64,000 bases of DNA from contig JAUVWL010000015.1 in assembly GCA_030604135.1 (NCBI GenBank), positions 1 to 64,000 on the forward strand, read 5' to 3'. Source of the stretch: Burkholderiales bacterium. GTDB lineage: Bacteria > Pseudomonadota > Gammaproteobacteria > Burkholderiales > Burkholderiaceae_C. A program made the translations under genes and the position numbers. Shown piece after piece: positions 61,201 through 64,000 of the stretch. Position 1 is the stretch's first letter. Every line of letters starts with the position of its first letter. The notes under the pieces were generated by a model that saw only the letters and a list, made by a program, of their open reading frames with translations, searched no databases and was not told where the DNA came from.

Positions 61201-62080
61201 CCTGCGGGACGACGACGGCCAGTTGCTGGGCTACGCCCGGATCAGCCGCGACATGAGCGATGCCAAGCGGCTGGACGACCTGCTTCACAACATCAATGAA
61301 GAACTCGAGAACCGCGTGGTCGAACGCACCCAGCAGCTGGTGGCGGCCAACAAGGATCTGGAATCCTTCTCCTATTCGGTCTCACACGACCTGCGCTCAC
61401 CGTTGCGCCACATTTCCAGCTTCGTCAGCCTGCTGGAAGAGCACCTGGAGGACAAGCTGGACGAGACGGGCCAGAAGTACCTGAGCACCATTGCCAGCTC
61501 GGCACGCCACATGAGCCAGCTGATCGATGGCCTTCTCGCTTTTTCGCGGCTGGGTCGCGCGGCGGTCACCGTGGCACCTGTCGACTTCCAGCAGTTGGTG
61601 AGCGCTGTCGTCAACCAGCTCGACCACGACACCGAGGGCCGGGTCATCGATTGGGTGGTCCCGCCTGATCTGCCGGTGGTGCAAGGTGATGCCCTGCTGC
61701 TCAGAGAAGTTTGGGCGAACCTGCTGGGCAACGCCTACAAGTACTCGCGTCCGCGCGAGCGGGCCCGCATCGAAGTGGGCTGGAGCGTCGATCCTGCCGT
61801 GGGCTACACCTTCTTCGTCCGTGACAACGGCGTCGGTTTTGATACAAAATACGCTGGAAAGCTGTTTGGGGTTTTTCAGCGGCTGCACCGGGCATCGGAA
61901 TTCGAAGGAACGGGGATTGGACTGGCCCTGACGCGTCGGATTCTGGAGCGACACGGAGGCAGCATCTGGGCAGAAAGCCGCCCCGGGGAGGGCAGCGCCT
62001 TTTACTTCTCGCTACCATTTGAAGGGATGGAAAGCACCGAGCCGGACCCGGATTCGGTACCCTCGGTGCTTGAGCCATGA
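58232..62080 (+). CDS. multi-PAS sensor histidine kinase
   Basis: 1282 aa from ATG at 58232; a TTG at 58196 is possible. No membrane segment is seen, so it is cytoplasmic. A short N-terminal coiled coil is followed by seven PAS-like units (about 85-210, 212-330, 366-480, 490-605, 626-740, 750-865, 890-1010), most ending DITERK-like. Then come a HisKA domain (SVSHDLRSP, His about 1052), the ATP-binding N box (about 1157), and VRDNGVGFD and GTGIGLALTRRIL. The end matches the phytochrome-type kinase group (FGVFQRLHRASEFEG). It overlaps its regulator by 4 nt. Confidence 0.93.
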   Translation: MNAAHPQHEMPDRDGDGPQASVRNAEVSLRSEIEALRAENEHLRRRLQLRQVSRGQSDLEWSSDRPKAIKPEQAERRGTNNNRLEFEALFETLASVFPTGTFRVDDQGVLTHVDDRLCQIFGLARHEFPDFGWLQRVHPQDQERVRTCWAEAITKEAASNIEFRLVMPDGQTTYVLTRSAPYFDAQGHLTSHLGFVQNISHVRALEADARLKDELNRQIIASSPDCTKVLSLKGEVLQMTAQGCHLVEVDDFEQVRGQDWTSWWPDDGRALARQTIEEAVGGKAGRFIAFGYTFKGTPKWWDTVVSPIRDADGQVSLLLAVSRDITEQHRQQEEVARLNAELEQRVAARTAEIDRANAEIREALSSFRSLYDDAPCGYHSLDAEGMIVMINQTEADWLGYTKEELVGHVRFREFVLPDYRQAGWDRLQAMKQGEKVPPLELGLRRRDGSHLHILLISTPVLDAQGLFLRTNSTVIDITERKQVEAALAAQSSFVQSTLDSVPVQLAFYDLDLICRFANTSYARWLGREASELIGQHLSALARPQDYEAARPRLQSALEGQSARFEGERVFSDGSTFYASIEYTPYWESGEVRGIFIQLIDITERKRSEMAVQATNKRLQEALRQAQSLYNEAPCGYHSINADGVYVDINDTELRWLGYTRDEVVGRLHARDFLNVKENDQIYRDRMQRLQRDGFVEPIEYELRRRDGSIVDVLLSSTAVRDAEGRFLRSNTTVVDITQRKAAELALQDNQRFLQAITDHVPGLIAYVDPMLRFRFANAEHRRVYGIDPQMAIGLHLSECVPPEVWEDIAPRMHRALRGEPQHFEVWRQRVDGTPMYVSATYLPDVVDGRVVGIFVQIIDITERKQAEERVRGLNEELEQRIRERSTELLESEQRFRLMVDNLRDYSMFFLDAEGRVTDWTDSAQRMEGYSPSETLGRPLGALLAPDDPVRGEQQAAQMLRMAASRGQHEFMDWLPRKDGSRYWAHSVLIALRDDDGQLLGYARISRDMSDAKRLDDLLHNINEELENRVVERTQQLVAANKDLESFSYSVSHDLRSPLRHISSFVSLLEEHLEDKLDETGQKYLSTIASSARHMSQLIDGLLAFSRLGRAAVTVAPVDFQQLVSAVVNQLDHDTEGRVIDWVVPPDLPVVQGDALLLREVWANLLGNAYKYSRPRERARIEVGWSVDPAVGYTFFVRDNGVGFDTKYAGKLFGVFQRLHRASEFEGTGIGLALTRRILERHGGSIWAESRPGEGSAFYFSLPFEGMESTEPDPDSVPSVLEP

Positions 62081-62562
62081 ACAAGAACGCAGAAACCATT
62101 CTCCTGGTCGAGGACAATCCCGACGACGCTGAACTGACACGGTTGGCCTTGGCGCGCCATGGCCTGGACAGTCGCGTCACCCACGTCTCCGACGGCATGC
62201 AGGCCCTTGACTACCTGTACCGGCGCGATGGCTACGCCGATCGCCCGGGCGGCAACCCGGTGCTGGTTCTGCTGGACCTGAAGATGCCGCTGCTCGACGG
62301 TATCGGTGTGCTCAAGGAAATCAAAGGCTCAGACCAGTTGCACAACATCCCTGTGGTGGTGCTGACTTCGTCGACCGAGCCCAGCGACCTGCAACGTGCC
62401 TACGATGCCGGCACCAATGCCTATATCGCAAAGCCGACCGAGTTCTCGCAGTTTCTCAACGCCATGAAGCACGTCTGCGAGTTCTGGATCAACATCAACC
62501 AGACCGCACCCCAGTCGCCTGGCGCAGGGGTGCGCAGCACGCAGTTCGGCGAACTGATCTGA
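62077..62562 (+). CDS. single-domain response regulator (Rcp1-like)
   Basis: 161 aa. The receiver domain has the acidic pair in VEDNPDDAEL, phospho-acceptor Asp67 in VLLDLKMPLLDG, VVLTSSTEPSD and the Lys in YIAKPTEFSQF. There is no output domain; this is the class paired with phytochrome-like kinases in cyanobacteria. The start overlaps the kinase stop (ATGA), so they form one signalling unit, possibly the first step of a phosphorelay. Confidence 0.93.
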   Translation: MNKNAETILLVEDNPDDAELTRLALARHGLDSRVTHVSDGMQALDYLYRRDGYADRPGGNPVLVLLDLKMPLLDGIGVLKEIKGSDQLHNIPVVVLTSSTEPSDLQRAYDAGTNAYIAKPTEFSQFLNAMKHVCEFWININQTAPQSPGAGVRSTQFGELI

Positions 62563-62598
62563 CATCCGCTGGCGCCAGGCCGACGGGTCATCAAGACC

Positions 62599-64000
62599 TC
62601 ACCAGGGGTCGATGAAGCGGCGCGTTGCCATGGCTGCTGAGTCGGGGCACCCCTGCAAACCCCTGAGCAGCCATTCGCGCGTCTGTGCCGGGTCGATCAC
62701 AGCGTCGATTTCCAGGCAGGCGGCCATGCGCTCGGCCGAGCCCTTCTCAACCTGCTCCTTCAGCAGCTCGGCGAAGCGGGCCTCACGTTCAGGCCCTTCC
62801 GGCAGGGCTTCCAGCTCCTTTCGGTAGCCCAGCCGCACCGCGCCTTCCAGTCCCATGGCGCCGAACTCGGCCGATGGCCACGCAACAGTGAACGAGGTGG
62901 CGTGAAACCCGCCAGCACTCATGCCCATGGCACCCAGACCATAGCCCTTGCGGAGCACCACCGTGAACACCGGAACCCGCAAGGCAGCCGACACCACAAA
63001 CAGGCGGCTGGCATGTCGGACATGGGCCTGCGCCTCCGAATCGGGACCGACCATGAAGCCGGGCGTATCGACCAGGCTGATCACCGGCAAGCCATGGGCA
63101 TCACACAACTGCAGAAACCGCGCGGCCTTGTCGGCCGCAGCGGCGTCAATGGCGCCGCCCAGGTGCTCAGGGTTGTTCGCCAGCAGACCCACCGGCCGGC
63201 CGTCAAGGCGGGCCAGCGCGGTATGGATGCCGATGCCGAAGCCGCTGCGCAGCAGGAGCAGACTGCCCACATCCACCAGCCCCTCCATGACCCGGCGGCT
63301 GTCGTAGCTGCGAATGCGGTTTTCGGGCACGGCCTCGCGCAGCCGCATCGCATCGGGCGCCTGGGCACCCGAGACAGAACCGCGGAAATAGCCCAGGTAC
63401 TGACGCGCCACCGCCACCGCCGCCGCTTCATCCGGCACCAGCACATCGATGACGCCGTTGGCAGATTGCACGACACTCGGTCCGATCTCCTCGGGCCGGA
63501 ACACCCCCAGACCTCCCCCCTCGACCATGGCCGGTCCTCCCAGGCCGATGTTGCTGCCCGCCGTGGCGATGATCAGGTCACAACAGCCCAGCAGCGCGGC
63601 GTTGCCGGCAAAGCAGCGGCCGGCGGCAATCCCGACCAGGGGCACTTGTCCGGACAGGCGCGCCAGGGCAGAAAAGGTTGGCACGTGCAACCCGGCCACG
63701 ATGGGCACATCGGTGTCTCCTGGCCTGCCCCCGCCCCCCTCTGCAAACAGGACCACCGGCAGCCGCTGCGCCAGCGCAATGCCCAATAGTCGGTCGGTCT
63801 TCTGGTGGTTGCGGGCACCCTGTGTTCCGGCCAGCACAGTAGCGTCGTAGGCCATCACCACCGTTCGACTACCCTGCTGACCCCATTGGGCGGCGTCAAC
63901 AGAACCGATCCCCGTGACCATGCCATCGGCCGGGGTGTTGGCGATGAGATCGTCTTCGCTGCGTCGGCGACTCTGGGCCGCCACTGCCAGCGCGCCGTAC
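62599..64000 (-). CDS. acyl-CoA carboxylase carboxyltransferase, partial
   Basis: The reading frame is open through the window edge (upstream codons read YGALA before VAAQSRRRSED), so the 5' end lies outside. At least 467 residues are present. Carboxyltransferase segments are GTQGARNHQKTDR, LFAEGGGGRPGDTD, VDTPGFMVGPDSEAQAHVRH and LRKGYGLGAMGMSAGG. It transfers carboxyl from biotin to an acyl-CoA, probably as part of a larger or fused acetyl/propionyl-CoA carboxylase. It is convergent with the response regulator. Confidence 0.88.
   Translation of the reverse strand, partial: YGALAVAAQSRRRSEDDLIANTPADGMVTGIGSVDAAQWGQQGSRTVVMAYDATVLAGTQGARNHQKTDRLLGIALAQRLPVVLFAEGGGGRPGDTDVPIVAGLHVPTFSALARLSGQVPLVGIAAGRCFAGNAALLGCCDLIIATAGSNIGLGGPAMVEGGGLGVFRPEEIGPSVVQSANGVIDVLVPDEAAAVAVARQYLGYFRGSVSGAQAPDAMRLREAVPENRIRSYDSRRVMEGLVDVGSLLLLRSGFGIGIHTALARLDGRPVGLLANNPEHLGGAIDAAAADKAARFLQLCDAHGLPVISLVDTPGFMVGPDSEAQAHVRHASRLFVVSAALRVPVFTVVLRKGYGLGAMGMSAGGFHATSFTVAWPSAEFGAMGLEGAVRLGYRKELEALPEGPEREARFAELLKEQVEKGSAERMAACLEIDAVIDPAQTREWLLRGLQGCPDSAAMATRRFIDPW

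Noticed and set aside
62599-63984. Complete carboxyltransferase gene starting with GTG at 63984
   Set aside because: The frame continues open to the window edge with family-like residues, so the gene is treated as truncated by the window.

Overview
The window looks like a chromosome segment from a high-GC betaproteobacterium of the order Burkholderiales, most likely Comamonadaceae (Hydrogenophaga/Acidovorax-like). The support is the general gene content: a ribosomal spc-alpha cluster with infA between secY and rpmJ, a PhaM-type polyhydroxybutyrate granule protein, DUF3567 and DUF3108 proteins, an oxyR-recG-ubiA neighbourhood, a GlpSTPQUV-type glycerol importer, and interspersed short palindromic repeats. 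Genus-level assignment is inference; no search was run.

Layout. 1-527: gene-poor, compositionally different stretch with no recognisable gene. 580-9870 (minus strand): rplN-rplX-rplE-rpsN-rpsH-rplF-rplR-rpsE-rpmD-rplO-secY-infA-rpmJ-rpsM-rpsK-rpsD-rpoA-rplQ, then initiator tRNA-fMet and a terminator. The S10-operon genes that usually precede rplN are absent; glpD lies directly upstream, and a good sigma70 promoter for rplN overlaps the glpD stop codon. 9867-20213: complete glycerol module. glpD and a six-gene ABC importer run leftward; the DeoR-type repressor glpR and glpK run rightward from a shared control region with a GlpR-like inverted repeat. 20250-27262: proC, ubiA, oxyR, a small lipoprotein, recG (with an in-frame palindromic repeat insertion) and queA. 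27245-30420: ferredoxin and two oxygenase subunits of a salicylate 5-hydroxylase/anthranilate dioxygenase-like Rieske system, with a divergent NagR/NahR-like LysR regulator. 30596-34089: small membrane ORF, cytochrome c with an ANR/FNR box, a tandem 84-bp repeat array, tgt and an MFS permease.

34094-36949: four closely spaced minus-strand genes of unknown role, all membrane or exported (YiaA/B-like, small exported protein, DUF2145, zinc-ribbon/coiled-coil membrane protein). 37154-42709: AraC regulator and alpha/beta hydrolase; a CREST (ceramidase-like) membrane hydrolase overlapping an MFS-acyltransferase fusion; a divergent XRE-type regulator. 42800-47881: ProQ-family protein, FIST sensor, PhaM, crotonase, TraR/DksA zinc finger, VOC protein. 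48061-55896: periplasmic binding protein, FAH hydrolase with divergent IclR regulator, DUF3108 protein, DUF3567 protein, ChaN-like lipoprotein, purU, LysR regulator. 56029-64000: Hsp20, an orphan glcD, a seven-PAS histidine kinase overlapping its response regulator, and the 3' part of an acyl-CoA carboxylase carboxyltransferase.

The parts with most unexplained structure are the REP doublets (one translated inside recG), the 84-bp tandem array, three ANR/FNR-like sites in front of unrelated stress/respiration genes, the 34-37 kb envelope cluster and the 38.9-42.7 kb lipid-related cluster. No CRISPR array, complete insertion sequence, phage or recognisable defence system was seen.
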